From: Candidatus Latescibacterota bacterium
GTDB taxonomy: Bacteria; Krumholzibacteriota; Krumholzibacteriia; LZORAL124-64-63
DNA length: 36,064 nucleotides
Reading direction: 5' to 3'
NCBI GenBank assembly: GCA_030658975.1
Contig: JAUSBL010000099.1
Location: 1-36,064 of the forward strand
This document shows positions 7,240 through 17,000 of the stretch, piece after piece. Every line of letters begins with the position of its first letter. The first letter of the stretch is position 1. Position numbers and translations under genes: made by a program. Under the pieces are notes generated by a model that worked only from the letters and a program-made list of their open reading frames with translations, made no database searches and was not told the DNA's origin.

Positions 7240-7722
7240 ATGGCCCCGCCCGCCTCGCCCCACGACCCGGCCCTGCAACTGCTGCCCTCGCCCGTGGTCA
7301 TCGTCGGCGCCGCCGCCGGTCCGCTGCGCGGCGGGTTGACCGCCGCCTGGGTGACCCGGGTCTCGACCGCGCCGCCGCTGCTCGCCGTCGCCGTCTCGCC
7401 GCTGCGCCACACGCACGGCCTGCTGCGCGACGAGGGCGAGTTCACGGTCTCGGTGCTGCGCGAGGGGCAGGTGGAGGTTGCGCGCCTGTTCGGGCTGCAG
7501 TCCGGCCGCGATCTCGACAAGTGGGAGCGCACGCCCGCCGTCCTGCTGGGCGGGGGCGTGCCCGCGCTGCGGGACTGTGCGGCCCGGTTGCTGTGCCGGC
7601 TGGTGGCCCGCCACCCGGCGGGCGATCACGATCTGCTGGTCGGGGAAGTGCTCGTTTCGGAGGTCGTGGGGGGCGGCCCCGCGCTGCCGATGCGTGGAAC
7701 CGACTACGCCCCGCGAGGTTGA
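7240..7722 (+). CDS. Flavin reductase-like / FMN-binding split-barrel protein
   Basis: The 160-residue protein follows the flavin reductase-like pattern: PSPVVIVGAAAG, then GGLTAAWVTRVSTAPPLLAVAVSP, then a strand with GEFTVSVL and a late DHDLLVGEV segment. These correspond to the FMN-binding strands of the DIM6/NTAB family (the usual T/S-x-x-W-x-x-x-x-S-x-x-P-P region is recognisable). Members reduce flavin or bind FMN for partner oxygenases, but no partner is near. ATG 7240 is preceded by GGGAGG with good spacing. It follows the histidine kinase gene by 61 bases and may share its transcript. Confidence 0.8.
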   Translation: MAPPASPHDPALQLLPSPVVIVGAAAGPLRGGLTAAWVTRVSTAPPLLAVAVSPLRHTHGLLRDEGEFTVSVLREGQVEVARLFGLQSGRDLDKWERTPAVLLGGGVPALRDCAARLLCRLVARHPAGDHDLLVGEVLVSEVVGGGPALPMRGTDYAPRG

Positions 7723-7732
7723 AGAGAGTCTG

Positions 7733-7760
7733 TTGCAAACGGACCGGAATCCCGTATGCT
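7733..7760 (+). promoter_or_regulatory. Candidate sigma-70-like promoter for the cupin gene
   Basis: TTGCAA (7733-7738), a 16-base spacer and TATGCT (7755-7760), 45 bases upstream of the cupin ATG. It lies just after the stop of the flavin-reductase gene. Confidence 0.5.
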
Positions 7761-7805
7761 GACCCCAGTGGAACCTGCCACCCTATCCCACCTCGGGAGG
7801 TCTCC

Positions 7806-8159
7806 ATGGAAAGACTGCAAGTGGCCAGCTCCGTGTGGCCCGAAGAAGTCCTGAAACTCCCTGCGATCGAGTTCCACATCTCCGGCGTGACCGGACACTC
7901 CCTGAAAAACCACGAGAAGCAGGTGACGTTCTTCCGCTTCGATGAAGGCGTGACCGTCCCCGACCACAGCCACGGCGCCCAGTGGGGCTACCTCGTCACC
8001 GGCGAGATGACCCTGGAGATCGAGGGCCGCACCGAGCTGTACCAGGCCGGCGACGTCTACTACATCCCTGCGGGCAAGAAACACCGCACCTCGTTCAGCC
8101 AGACGTCGCACGTGATCGACATGGGCGACGATCCCCACCGCTACCCCCTGCGGGGCTAG
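7806..8159 (+). CDS. Small single-domain cupin protein
   Basis: The 117-residue protein is a single conserved beta-barrel cupin. Motif 1 is present as VPDHSHGAQWGYLVTGEM, with the two metal-binding histidines (HSH) but Gln/Trp near the usual Glu position; motif 2 is GDVYYIPAGKKHR, with the third histidine. Such proteins may be metal-dependent enzymes or small-molecule sensors; the substrate is unknown. ATG 7806 follows GGGAGG. It probably has its own promoter (7733-7760) and ends at a strong 30-base palindromic terminator (8176-8205) shared with the convergent M16 peptidase gene. Confidence 0.85.
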   Translation: MERLQVASSVWPEEVLKLPAIEFHISGVTGHSLKNHEKQVTFFRFDEGVTVPDHSHGAQWGYLVTGEMTLEIEGRTELYQAGDVYYIPAGKKHRTSFSQTSHVIDMGDDPHRYPLRG

Positions 8160-8175
8160 CGGCCGGACAAGGGCA

Positions 8176-8205
8176 GGGGCCGGACCGCGCGCGCGGTCCG
8201 GCCCC
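8176..8205. terminator. Perfect 30-base palindrome between convergent genes
   Basis: GGGGCCGGACCGCGC (8176-8190) is followed immediately by its exact reverse complement (8191-8205). It starts 17 bases after the cupin stop and ends 40 bases from the M16 peptidase stop, so it fits a bidirectional terminator. As at the other terminators here, no U-tract follows. Confidence 0.7.
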
Positions 8206-8244
8206 GTCGATTCGTCCACACCCCGCGTTTCTTCCGCACCCCGT

Positions 8245-10920
8245 TCAAGCCGGTCCCAGCACGACCTCCCAGCGATCGTCCGTTCCCAGGTAGCGGGCGG
8301 CGGCGTCGCGCACGCGCCGCGGGGTCAGGGCGCGGATATCCTTCAGGTGATGGGCGATGTTGTTGGGGGCCCGACCGTAGAGCACGTCGGCGCCGCAGCG
8401 GCTCGCCCGCGCGGCGTTGCTCTGCCGCGAGATCAGCAGATTGCCCAGCAGGCGCGCGCGGGCCCGCGCGAACTCGGCGGCCGCCGCCGGCTCGGCGGCG
8501 ATGCGGCGCAGTTCCTCGACCAGGGCGGCCGCGGCCGCGTCCTCGGTCGCGGGATCGGTCAGCACGTAACCCACCAGCATGCCCGGCGCGAAGCCGCGGG
8601 CGGCCTGGATCCCGGTCGTGTAGCACAGGGAGCGGCGGTTGCGCAGGGCCTCGAAGAGCCGCCCGCTCTGGCCGTTCAGCAGGCTCTGCAGCAGCGCCAG
8701 CGCGGCGCGGTCGGTGTTCGGATCCAGCGGGCCGCGCCAGCCGCACAGCACCACGCTCTGGCGCACGTCGCGCGTGATGCGGGTGCGCTCGACGCCGGCG
8801 GCCGCCGGCACGCGGTCCAGCGGCGGCAGCGGCGGCGAGGGGGCGTCGGGCAGGTCGGCGAGCACGTCCTCGATCCGCGCCGCGAGGCGGTCGCGGTCGA
8901 CATCGCCCGAGACCACCACGTGCACGTTGCGCGACGTCCACAGGCGGGCGTGATGGGCGACCAGGTCGTCGCGCGTCAGATGCGGCAGCGAGGCCTCGGT
9001 GCCGGCCATGGGCGAGCCGTAGGGGTGGTCCGGGTACATCGCGGCGCGCAGACTGCGCGCCGCGGCCTGGAAGGGGTCGTCCTGCTGGGCCTGCAGGTCG
9101 TCCAGCGCGAGGCGGCGCTCCTGCTCCAGCTCTTCGGCGGGGAAGGCCGGGGCGCAGGCCAGACGGCCCAGGCGCTCCAGGAGGGGATCCAGCCGGGCCG
9201 TGAGGCCCGACAGCGACAGGCCCGTGTGGTCGCGGGCCGAGAAGGGGGACAGCGAGGCGCCGCAGCTTTCGACGGCGGCGTGCAGCGCGGCCGCGTCCTC
9301 CTGCGCCGTCGCCTTGGCCTGGACCTGCTGCGTCAGGTTGGCCAGCCCTTCCTGCCCCGGCGACTGGTGGCAGACGCCGCCGGCGGCGTAGAGGCTCAGC
9401 GTCGCCACCGGCAGGCTGCGGTCCTGGCGCACATAGAAGCGCAGGCCGTCGCGCAGGATGATCTCTTCGAAGGGATGGTCGTTCTTGGCCGTGGTCTTGG
9501 TCGCCGACGCCGCGGTTTTCCGCGGCGTCGCCTCGACTTCGGTCGCGACCCGGGGAGCGGCGTCCCCTTCCGCGCGACCGGTGAGCCGCGGCGCCAGCAG
9601 CGCCTCCCAGGCGGCGGCGTCCGCGGGGATCGCGCCGTCGTCGTCGTCGGCCGGGGCGTAGACGAGCAACGACGCCTCCTCGCGCACGAACAGGCGTCGG
9701 CAGAGGCGCTGGACGTCGGCGCCGGTCACCGCCGCCACCCGCTGCGGCCAGTCGAAGGCGGCCTGCGGATCGCCCATGGCGTCGTGCCAGCCCAGGTTCG
9801 CGGCGCGCCCCTGCACCGTCTCGAGTCCGAAGGCGTAGCCGCGCTCGGTGCGGACGCGGGCGCGGTCCAATTCGGCCTCGTCCGGCGGCGCATCCTTCAT
9901 CTGCTGCAGCAGACCGCCGATCTCCGCGACGGCCGCCGCGACCTTCGCGGCATCGGTCTCGAAGTCCACCACCAGGAGCCCTTCGCGCGGGCCGGACTCG
10001 CTCAGCAGGCCGATGCCGCCGACCAATTGCAGTTCTTCCTGGATGCGCCTGTAGAGCCGCGCGCTGCGGCCGTCCGACAGGATCTGCTGCACGACGGCCA
10101 GGACCGGCTGGTCGGGATCGTTCTCGGCCACACCCGGCAACAGCAGCTTGGCGTAGACGCGCTGCAGGTCGCCGCGGACCGACCGCGCGCGCAGCCGGTC
10201 GTGGCGCGGCTCGCCCGCGGGCTCGGGCAACTCGTAGGGGCGGGTCGGCGCCTCGGGGCCGAAGGTCGCGGCCAGCAGATCCAGGACCGCCCCGGCCTCG
10301 ACGTCCCCCACCACCACGGCGGTCATGCGGTCGGGCTGGTAGGCGGCCCGCCAGAAGTCGAGGATCCGTTCGCGGGGCGTGGACAGCAGGTCCTCGTCCC
10401 GCCCGCCGATCGGGTGGCGGTAGGGGCTGACGTCGCGCGCCAGCTCCAGACCCCAGCGCCAGGTCACGCCGAAGCCCGAGGGCTGGTCGTCGTACATGTG
10501 GTTTTCGTGGACCAGCACCTGGCGCTCGGCGTCCAGCGACGCGGCTTCGAACTCCGAGTGGAACAGGGCGTCGTGCAGGATGCCGACGGCGGCGGGCAGG
10601 TGCTCCGCCGGCACGGTGATGTGGTAGTTCGTGGTCTCGTAACCGGTGCCGGCGTTGGTGGTGCCGCCGAGGTCGGCGACCTCGCGCGCGAAGTCGCCCT
10701 CGGCCCGCCGCGCGGTGCCCTTGAACAGCAGGTGCTCGATGCCGTGCGCCCAGCCGCGCACCCCGTCGGGCTCCAGGTTCGAGCCGACGCGCACCCAGAT
10801 GTTGCAGACCGCAACGGGGCTGCGGCGGTCCTCCATGACGATCAGGCGCATGCCGTTGGTCAGGCTGGCGGTGACGGCGCCGCCCATTTTTCCGCGGGTG
10901 GCCAGGTGGCGCAGCGGCAT
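8245..10920 (-). CDS. M16-family zinc metallopeptidase, two-half fusion with one active half
   Basis: The 891-residue protein holds two M16 (insulinase/mitochondrial processing peptidase-like) halves. The first has the inverted zinc motif HGIEH (residues 59-63) and a downstream Glu in ERQVLVHE (about residue 139), so it should be catalytic. A low-complexity linker (residues about 420-470, rich in Ala, Thr and Lys) leads to a second half that begins EEIILRDGLRFYVRQD. At the corresponding position it reads QEGLANLT, so HxxEH is lost and this half is structural, as in many heterodimeric or fused M16 enzymes. No signal peptide is evident at the chosen start (ATG 10920, preceded by GGGAG), although most relatives act in the periplasm. 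It is convergent with the cupin gene and divergent from the deacetylase gene. Confidence 0.92.
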   Translation of the reverse strand: MPLRHLATRGKMGGAVTASLTNGMRLIVMEDRRSPVAVCNIWVRVGSNLEPDGVRGWAHGIEHLLFKGTARRAEGDFAREVADLGGTTNAGTGYETTNYHITVPAEHLPAAVGILHDALFHSEFEAASLDAERQVLVHENHMYDDQPSGFGVTWRWGLELARDVSPYRHPIGGRDEDLLSTPRERILDFWRAAYQPDRMTAVVVGDVEAGAVLDLLAATFGPEAPTRPYELPEPAGEPRHDRLRARSVRGDLQRVYAKLLLPGVAENDPDQPVLAVVQQILSDGRSARLYRRIQEELQLVGGIGLLSESGPREGLLVVDFETDAAKVAAAVAEIGGLLQQMKDAPPDEAELDRARVRTERGYAFGLETVQGRAANLGWHDAMGDPQAAFDWPQRVAAVTGADVQRLCRRLFVREEASLLVYAPADDDDGAIPADAAAWEALLAPRLTGRAEGDAAPRVATEVEATPRKTAASATKTTAKNDHPFEEIILRDGLRFYVRQDRSLPVATLSLYAAGGVCHQSPGQEGLANLTQQVQAKATAQEDAAALHAAVESCGASLSPFSARDHTGLSLSGLTARLDPLLERLGRLACAPAFPAEELEQERRLALDDLQAQQDDPFQAAARSLRAAMYPDHPYGSPMAGTEASLPHLTRDDLVAHHARLWTSRNVHVVVSGDVDRDRLAARIEDVLADLPDAPSPPLPPLDRVPAAAGVERTRITRDVRQSVVLCGWRGPLDPNTDRAALALLQSLLNGQSGRLFEALRNRRSLCYTTGIQAARGFAPGMLVGYVLTDPATEDAAAAALVEELRRIAAEPAAAAEFARARARLLGNLLISRQSNAARASRCGADVLYGRAPNNIAHHLKDIRALTPRRVRDAAARYLGTDDRWEVVLGPA

Positions 10921-11097
10921 CTTGTCTCCCTACAGGTGTCGGTTCAGGCTGCGGAATCGTCCCTGTTCCGGTGCCGGCGCGATCTGCGGCCGGAAGCGTC
11001 AGCTTAAAGGGGGAAGCCGGGAATGGCGACAGCTGATTGACGGGCGGGAGCGGGTGTGACAGCTTGCGGCTAGACTGGGGGGTCGAATGGAGGGGAC

Positions 11098-11985
11098 GTG
11101 AACGCGACACCGGACATCCTGACCATCGACGTCGAGGAGTGGTTCCACGGCCACAACTACCTCGACCAGGCGCCGCCGCAGACGTGGGAGGGGCGCGAAA
11201 GCCGCGTCGTCGGCAACACCGAACGCTGCCTCGACCTGCTGGCGAAGCACCGGGTGACCGGGACCTTCTTCGTCCTGGGCTGGACCGCCGAGCGCCACCC
11301 GGACCTGATCCGCCGCATCGCCGGCGCCGGCCACGAGATCGCCTGCCACTCGTACACGCACCCGGTCGTCCACCAGCTCGCGCCCGAAGAGTTCCGCGCC
11401 GACCTGCGCCGGGCGCGCGCGGCTCTGGCCACCGCCGGCGTCGGGCGCATCGACGGTTACCGCGCCCCGAGCTTCACCATCACCCCCGCGGTGCACGACT
11501 ACCTGCACGTGCTGCGCGAGGAGGGCTTCGCCTACGACTGCTCGCTGTTCCCCGTCCACCACCCGCACTACGGTCAGCCCGCGTCGCCGCGCCGGCCCTT
11601 CCTGCTGCAGCCGCCCGACGACGGCGGGGACCCGCTGCTGGTGATGCCCATGACCACCGCGCGCGTCCTGGGCGTGAACGTCGGCTTCGCCGGCGGCGCC
11701 TACCTGCGCCTGCTGCCGGTGCCCGCCTACCGCACCTTGCGCACGCTCGCCCGACGCCAGGGCCAGCCGATCGTCACCTACCTGCATCCCTGGGAACTCG
11801 ATGATTGGCGTCCCGGCCGCATCGGCCAGTCGCCGGTGAAGCGGCTGCTCAGCCAGGGGGGACAGAACTCGACCTTCGCCAAGCTGGAGGGCGTGCTGCG
11901 CAGCGGGAGTTTCGTCACGATGGGCGAACACGCCGCGGCGCTAAGGCGCGGCGGCCTGCCGACGCGAACGCTGCCGTTGGTCTGA
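11098..11985 (+). CDS. Polysaccharide deacetylase, XrtA/PEP-CTERM-locus-like (NodB homology, DUF3473-like tail)
   Basis: The 295-residue protein opens with ILTIDVEEWFHGHNY, the signature start of polysaccharide deacetylases found in exopolysaccharide/exosortase loci. The NodB metal site is visible: Asp in TIDVEE and His-x3-His in ACHSYTHP, followed by GYRAPSFTI. The C-terminal part contains the YLHPWELD segment typical of the DUF3473 extension. It would remove N- or O-acetyl groups from a surface polysaccharide. No exosortase or glycosyltransferase neighbours are present. The start is GTG 11098, since an in-frame TAG lies at 11071-11073; GGAGGGG is only two bases away, an unusually short spacing. 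Its stop is 24 bases from that of the convergent GH13 lipoprotein gene, with no visible terminator between. Confidence 0.88.
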   Translation: MNATPDILTIDVEEWFHGHNYLDQAPPQTWEGRESRVVGNTERCLDLLAKHRVTGTFFVLGWTAERHPDLIRRIAGAGHEIACHSYTHPVVHQLAPEEFRADLRRARAALATAGVGRIDGYRAPSFTITPAVHDYLHVLREEGFAYDCSLFPVHHPHYGQPASPRRPFLLQPPDDGGDPLLVMPMTTARVLGVNVGFAGGAYLRLLPVPAYRTLRTLARRQGQPIVTYLHPWELDDWRPGRIGQSPVKRLLSQGGQNSTFAKLEGVLRSGSFVTMGEHAAALRRGGLPTRTLPLV

Positions 11986-12009
11986 GGCTCGATACCCGAG
12001 TCACCGCGC

Positions 12010-13890
12010 TTACTCAGGCACTCCCGTAGTGCCATCCGCCTTGCGCCACAACGCACCCGACGAAGCCGGCTGCGCGAACACGAGCTGGTTCCCCGTGATC
12101 TCGACCGCCTCCCAGGCCCCGTTCTGCGGATGGTAACGGTGCCAGATCCCGTTCGTCGGGAAGGCCACCGGCCAGGTGTGGTCGTGGTGGTCGAAGTTCA
12201 GGGCCACGACGATCTCCGCCTGCGACGACACGGCGCCGCCGCGCCAGTAGCAGAGGGTGCGGTCGTAGTGGTCGGCGTCGGCGGCGCGCCAGGTGAACCA
12301 GGTGCGCTCGGACGCCAGGGCGGCCTCGTCGCGGCGCAGCCGGATCAGGTTGCGGTAGACGGCGCGCAGGTCCTGGTCGCCGGTGGTCCAGTCGATCTTG
12401 AAGGTGGTCGGGTCGCCCGGGCGGAACTCGTCGCAGCCGATCTCCTGGCCGTTGTAGAGCATCGGGATGCCGACGCTGGTCAGCAGCGCGAAGGCGCCCA
12501 GCTCCGATTTCTGCCGGCCGCCGACGGCCTGGGCGTCGGCCGAGCCGTAGGTGTCCACGGCCCAGGCGATGCGGTTCTCGTCGTGCGTCTCGAGGAACTT
12601 CACGTCGCTGAAGCCGTCGCCGTTGGTCCCGTTGTACTGGCTGTTGGCGCCGATCACGTTGGCCGAGGCCCACATGTTGCGGCAGCCGAAGCTCCAGCAG
12701 CCGAGGCTGATCGCGGTCGAGCCGCGCCAGGCGAAGCCGTTCTGCGTCAGGTTCGTGGTCATCACCTGCAGGAAGTTGTTGCCGCCGCCGCCCCAGCCGT
12801 CGGTGTGGTTGCCGCCCCACTGGGCGTCGTAGCCGTGGGTGACCGAGTTGCCCTCGTTGGGGTAGCGGAAGTCCTCGCCGATCAGCAGCAGGTCCGGGCG
12901 CGCGGCGCGCAGCTCGTCGCGCAGGTACTCCCAGGTCGCCCAGCCCTCGCCGGCCACGTAGTCGAAGCGGAACCCGTCCACCTTGTACGTGTCGACCCAG
13001 TGCAGCATGGCGTCGCGGACGTGGGCCTTCAGGGCGGGGTCGCTCCAGTTCAACTCCACCATGCCCCAGGGGTTCGACTCGGTCGTGGTGAAGTGGTAGG
13101 TCCCGGCGAAGGTGTCCAGCTGGCGCAGGATGCCGCCGCCGGCCTGATGGTTCAAGACGACGTCCAGGATGACCGCCATGCCGCGCTCGTGGCAGCGGTC
13201 CACGAGCAGGGCGAAGAAGTACGGCGAGCCGTAGGCGGGATTGGGGGCGGCGTACAGCACCGGGTCGTAGCCCCAGCCGTTGTAGGAGGGGGCGGTGACG
13301 GGCATCAGCTCGATGGCGTTGACGCCCAGGTCCACCAGGTTCGGACCGGCGTCCAGACCGCTGATGATGCCGGCGAAGGTGCCGGCGGCCGAGAAGTCGT
13401 TCGGGGAGATCTCGTAGATGACCAGCTTGGTGCGGTCGACCGGCGTCGCCAGGTCGCGGATCGAGGGCAGCGTCCGGCCGTACAGGGCGTTGGCCTGCGC
13501 GGGATCGCCGCCGCTCTGGACTTCGGGGGCCATGGGATCGGTCAGCCAGGTGACCGCGCCGCCCCTGCGCAGGACGAACTTGTAGGCCTGGACGCCCGCG
13601 GGCAGGTCGGTGCCGTAACGCCAGGTGACGCCGTCGCCGTCGGAAACGAAGGCGTAGGCCGGGTTCTGGGTGGCCCAGCTGTTGAAGGCGCCGGCGAGGT
13701 GGACCGAATCGGCCCCGTAGACGCGCAGGACGAAGCTGTCGGGTTGGACCTGGACCATCGAGGAGGACGGTTCACGCTCCGTCTGCGGGGCGCCTTCGGG
13801 GGCGACGGGTCGATCGGCCGTGCAGCCATGCAGCAGCAAGGCCGTCACGAGCAGGGCGGACGAAACCAGCAGGGACCGCATCGCTTTCAT
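12010..13890 (-). CDS. Lipoprotein alpha-amylase-type GH13 enzyme with an N-terminal CBM48-like domain
   Basis: The 626-residue product begins with a lipoprotein signal (MKAMRSLLVSSALLVTALLL, then HGC with Cys23). A CBM48/E-set domain (about residues 50-135) shows HLAGAFNSWA and an AYKFVLRRGG strand. The GH13 barrel follows with the catalytic triad: Asp310 in DGFRFDY, Glu339 in LLIGEDFR and Asp437 in ETHDENR; DVVLNHQAGGG is conserved region I. Predicted action is alpha-glucan hydrolysis or transfer at the cell envelope; amylase, branching-type or maltogenic specificity cannot be told. I chose ATG 13890 (GGGAG upstream) over ATG 13920, which would put extra residues before a good signal peptide and lies close to a possible -10 element. 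The gene diverges from the five-CBM48 amylase gene. Confidence 0.93.
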   Translation of the reverse strand: MKAMRSLLVSSALLVTALLLHGCTADRPVAPEGAPQTEREPSSSMVQVQPDSFVLRVYGADSVHLAGAFNSWATQNPAYAFVSDGDGVTWRYGTDLPAGVQAYKFVLRRGGAVTWLTDPMAPEVQSGGDPAQANALYGRTLPSIRDLATPVDRTKLVIYEISPNDFSAAGTFAGIISGLDAGPNLVDLGVNAIELMPVTAPSYNGWGYDPVLYAAPNPAYGSPYFFALLVDRCHERGMAVILDVVLNHQAGGGILRQLDTFAGTYHFTTTESNPWGMVELNWSDPALKAHVRDAMLHWVDTYKVDGFRFDYVAGEGWATWEYLRDELRAARPDLLLIGEDFRYPNEGNSVTHGYDAQWGGNHTDGWGGGGNNFLQVMTTNLTQNGFAWRGSTAISLGCWSFGCRNMWASANVIGANSQYNGTNGDGFSDVKFLETHDENRIAWAVDTYGSADAQAVGGRQKSELGAFALLTSVGIPMLYNGQEIGCDEFRPGDPTTFKIDWTTGDQDLRAVYRNLIRLRRDEAALASERTWFTWRAADADHYDRTLCYWRGGAVSSQAEIVVALNFDHHDHTWPVAFPTNGIWHRYHPQNGAWEAVEITGNQLVFAQPASSGALWRKADGTTGVPE

Positions 13891-13923
13891 GGGACTCCCG
13901 TCGGGTGGGTCGAAGTTCATCTA

Positions 13924-13929
13924 ATGATA
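13924..13929 (-). promoter_or_regulatory. Possible -10 element for the GH13 lipoprotein gene
   Basis: On the minus strand this reads TATCAT, one mismatch from TATAAT, in the only AT-rich patch of the spacer. No good -35 is found 16-18 bases upstream. A start near 13917 would exclude ATG 13920 and support ATG 13890. Confidence 0.3.
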
Positions 13930-13980
13930 ACACAAATACCGGCGGACTCCCAGACTCCTCGGAAGGGTCGACAGGCCCCC

Positions 13981-14008
13981 TTGACGCCGCCGCGGCGCGT
14001 GTTACTCT
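13981..14008 (+). promoter_or_regulatory. Candidate promoter for the five-CBM48 amylase gene
   Basis: TTGACG (13981-13986), a 16-base spacer and TACTCT (14003-14008). The -35 is good and the -10 weak. The leader to ATG 14093 would be about 75-80 bases. Confidence 0.4.
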
Positions 14009-14092
14009 CCTCGTCTTGGACCATTTCCGGCGCGAGCGCCAAGCGGGGGAGACCCCCCGCCGCGCGTTTGCGCCGCCAACCGGGAGATCATC

Positions 14093-17000
14093 ATGCGCCA
14101 TCGTCCTCTGCTGTTATCGCTCGCCGTCCTGCTGGCCGGCGTCGCCCTGGCGGCCGGCTCGTTGCCCGCCGCCGACGTGACCTTCGTCCACCGCGCCCCC
14201 GGCGCCAAGGAGGTCACCCTGGCCGGCAGCTTCAACGGCTGGAAGGCCTTCGATCTGGCCCTCAAGGACACCGGCGGCGGCGTGTGGGCCGTCGTGGTGC
14301 CCCTGGACGAGGGGACCTACGAGTACAAGTTCGTCGTCGACGGCGCCTGGCGTCAGGACCCGGCCAACCCCGTGGGCAAGGACGACGGGTACGGCGGCCA
14401 GAACTCGGTCGTGGTGGTGCCGGCCGGGACCGCCAAGCTGACCGCGGGCGGCGGCGAGGCGCCGGCCGGTCTGAAGGTCTCCGCCGCGACGACCGTGGCA
14501 CAGCCGGCCGCACCGGCGGGCGCGACGGCAGGTGCGACCGTGTTCTCGCACAACGCGGGCAAGGGCGCAGCCTGTTTCCTGGCCGGCGAGTTCAACGGCT
14601 GGAACCCGACCTCCGACCGCATGGAGGACCCCGACGGCGACGGCGTCCACACCAAGGCGATGGCGCTGCCGCCCGGCCGCTACCAGTACAAGTTCGTCGT
14701 CGACGGCAACTGGCTCGCCGATCCCGCGGCGGCCGAGTCGGCCGAGGACGGCTTCGGCGGCCAGAACTCCGTGATCGTCGTGGGGGCGGGCGCCGCGGTC
14801 GCGCCGCCGCCGGCCGCCGCAAAGGCCGCTGCCGCTCCCACCCCCGCCGCCGCGGGCGGCAAGACGCGCTTCGCCTTCGACGCGGGCGGCAAGATCGGCA
14901 GCTGCTTCCTCGCCGGCGAGTTCAACGGCTGGAATCCGACCGGACAGAGCATGGACGATCCCGACGGCGACGGCGTCTACACCGCCGACGTGGACCTGGC
15001 GCCCGGCCGCTACATGTACAAGTTCGTCGTCGACGGCAACTGGAAGCAGGACCCGCAGAACCCCGAGGGTGTCGACGACGGCTTCGGCGGCAAGAACTCC
15101 GTGATCACCGTCGGCGCCGGCGGCGCCGCCGTGGCGCCCGCGGCCGCGCCCTCCACGCCGCCCGCGCCCGCCGCGGCAGGCGCCCCGGTCGACGTCACCT
15201 TCACCTACACGCCGGTTATCTCGGGCGTGCAGAACGTGTTCCTGGCCGGCTCGTTCAACGGCTGGAGCGATGCGGCCCTGCGCCTGACCGACCCCGAGAA
15301 CGACGGCACGTACAGCGTCGTGGTTCCTCTGGCCCCCGGCAACCACCAGTACAAGTTCGTGGTCGACGGCAACTGGCAGCAGGATCCGGGCAACGCCGCG
15401 GTCGAATCCGACGGTTTCGGCGGCAACAATTCCCTGGTGCTGGTCAAGGCGGGAGCGGCCTCCGTGAAGGCGGCCGAGACGGGCGCCGTTCGCGCCGCCA
15501 CGGGCACCCGCACCGTGCCCTTCAAGTACGCGGCGGGCAAGTCGGCCAAGGACGTCTTCCTGGCCGGCACCTTCAACGACTGGAACGACAGCAAGCAGCG
15601 CCTGGCCGACGCCGACGGTGACGGCGTCTGGGAGACCTCGCTGCTGCTGCAGCCCGGCAGCTACCAGTACAAGTTTGTCGTGGACGGGCAGTGGAAGCAG
15701 GACCCGGCCAATCCCGAGGGCCGCGACGACGGCTTCGGCGGCCAGAACTCGGTCCTCGAAGTGGACGACAGCTTCTCGGCCGTGGCCATCGCCCGCGGCG
15801 ACGGCAAGGTCTACACGGACGACCTCGAGCCGGTCTTCGACTACTCGACCTGCAACCCCCTGACCGAGACCGAGATCGAGCTGACCGCCCGCGCGCACCT
15901 CAACGACGTGGAGCGCGTCGAGCTGTCCTACCGCATCGACGGCGGCGACTGGCGGACCGCGCCGATGACCGAGGCCGAGCACGACCCCGCCTACCAGTAC
16001 TACCGCGCGCGCGTGACGCTGCCGGGTGCGGACTCCGTCCTGGAATACGCCGTGCGCTACGTCGACGGCGAGGCGCAGGCCTGGCTGGGCGCGGCCGGAC
16101 CGTCGCCGGAGCGGCCCGCGGCGGCCTTCCGCTACACGCGCGCCCTGCACCCGCCGTTTTTGACCCCCGACTGGGCCAAGGACGGCGTCATCTACCAGAT
16201 CTTCGCCGACCGCTTCCGCAACGGCGACCCCGCCAACGACCCCGACTTCTCGGAAGCCTGGTACCAGGGCGTCAACAAGCTGCCCGCCTCGGGCACGACC
16301 AACGGCGAGTACTTCCACCTGGTCGAGGACTGGTACGACGTCGCCGGCCTGGTGCGCAGCCCCTACCGCACCGACGGCAAGCCCGACTACTACTCGTTCT
16401 ACGGCGGCGACATCGCCGGCGTGCGCGAGAAGCTGGACTACCTGCAGGACCTGGGCGTGACGGTGATCTACTTCAACCCGCTGAACCAGGCGATGAGCAA
16501 CCACAAGTACGACCCGGTGGACTACAACACGGTCGACCCGCACTTCGCCGACGAGGCGGGCTTCAAGGCCTTCGTGCAGGACGCGCACAGCCGCGGCATC
16601 CGCATCGTGGTGGACATGGCCTTCAACCACACGGGCAACTGGCACTACGCCTTCCGCGACGCGGTCGAGAAGGGCAAGGACTCGCAGTACTGGAACTGGT
16701 ACGAGTTCAAGCGCTGGCCGCTGCCGGCCTCGCGCGACTTCACGGCGTCCGACTACTACGACTGCTGGTGGGGTTTCGGGCTGCACCCGAACCTGAACTG
16801 GGACCTCTCGCGCCCCAACAGCGCCGAGAACGGCATCAGCGACCGCGCGCAGGCCCAGGTGAACCAGCCTCTGGTCGACTACGTGCTGAGCGTGGCGCAG
16901 TACTGGCTGGGCGACCTGGACATCGACGGCTTCCGCCTGGACGTGCCCAACGAGGTGCCGTTCTGGTTCTGGGAGGAGTTCAACGCCGCCTGCAAGCGCA

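Noticed and set aside
5259-7532. 757-codon open frame on the minus strand
   Set aside because: Antisense to the histidine kinase, which has all kinase boxes.
11033-11076. Promoter TTGACG ... TAGACT before the deacetylase gene
   Set aside because: The two elements are about 28 bases apart, too far for a sigma-70 promoter.
12130-15621. 1163-codon open frame on the plus strand
   Set aside because: It lies opposite the GH13 lipoprotein gene and then out of frame with the five-CBM48 amylase; the GC-rich third positions keep it open. No signal or domain.
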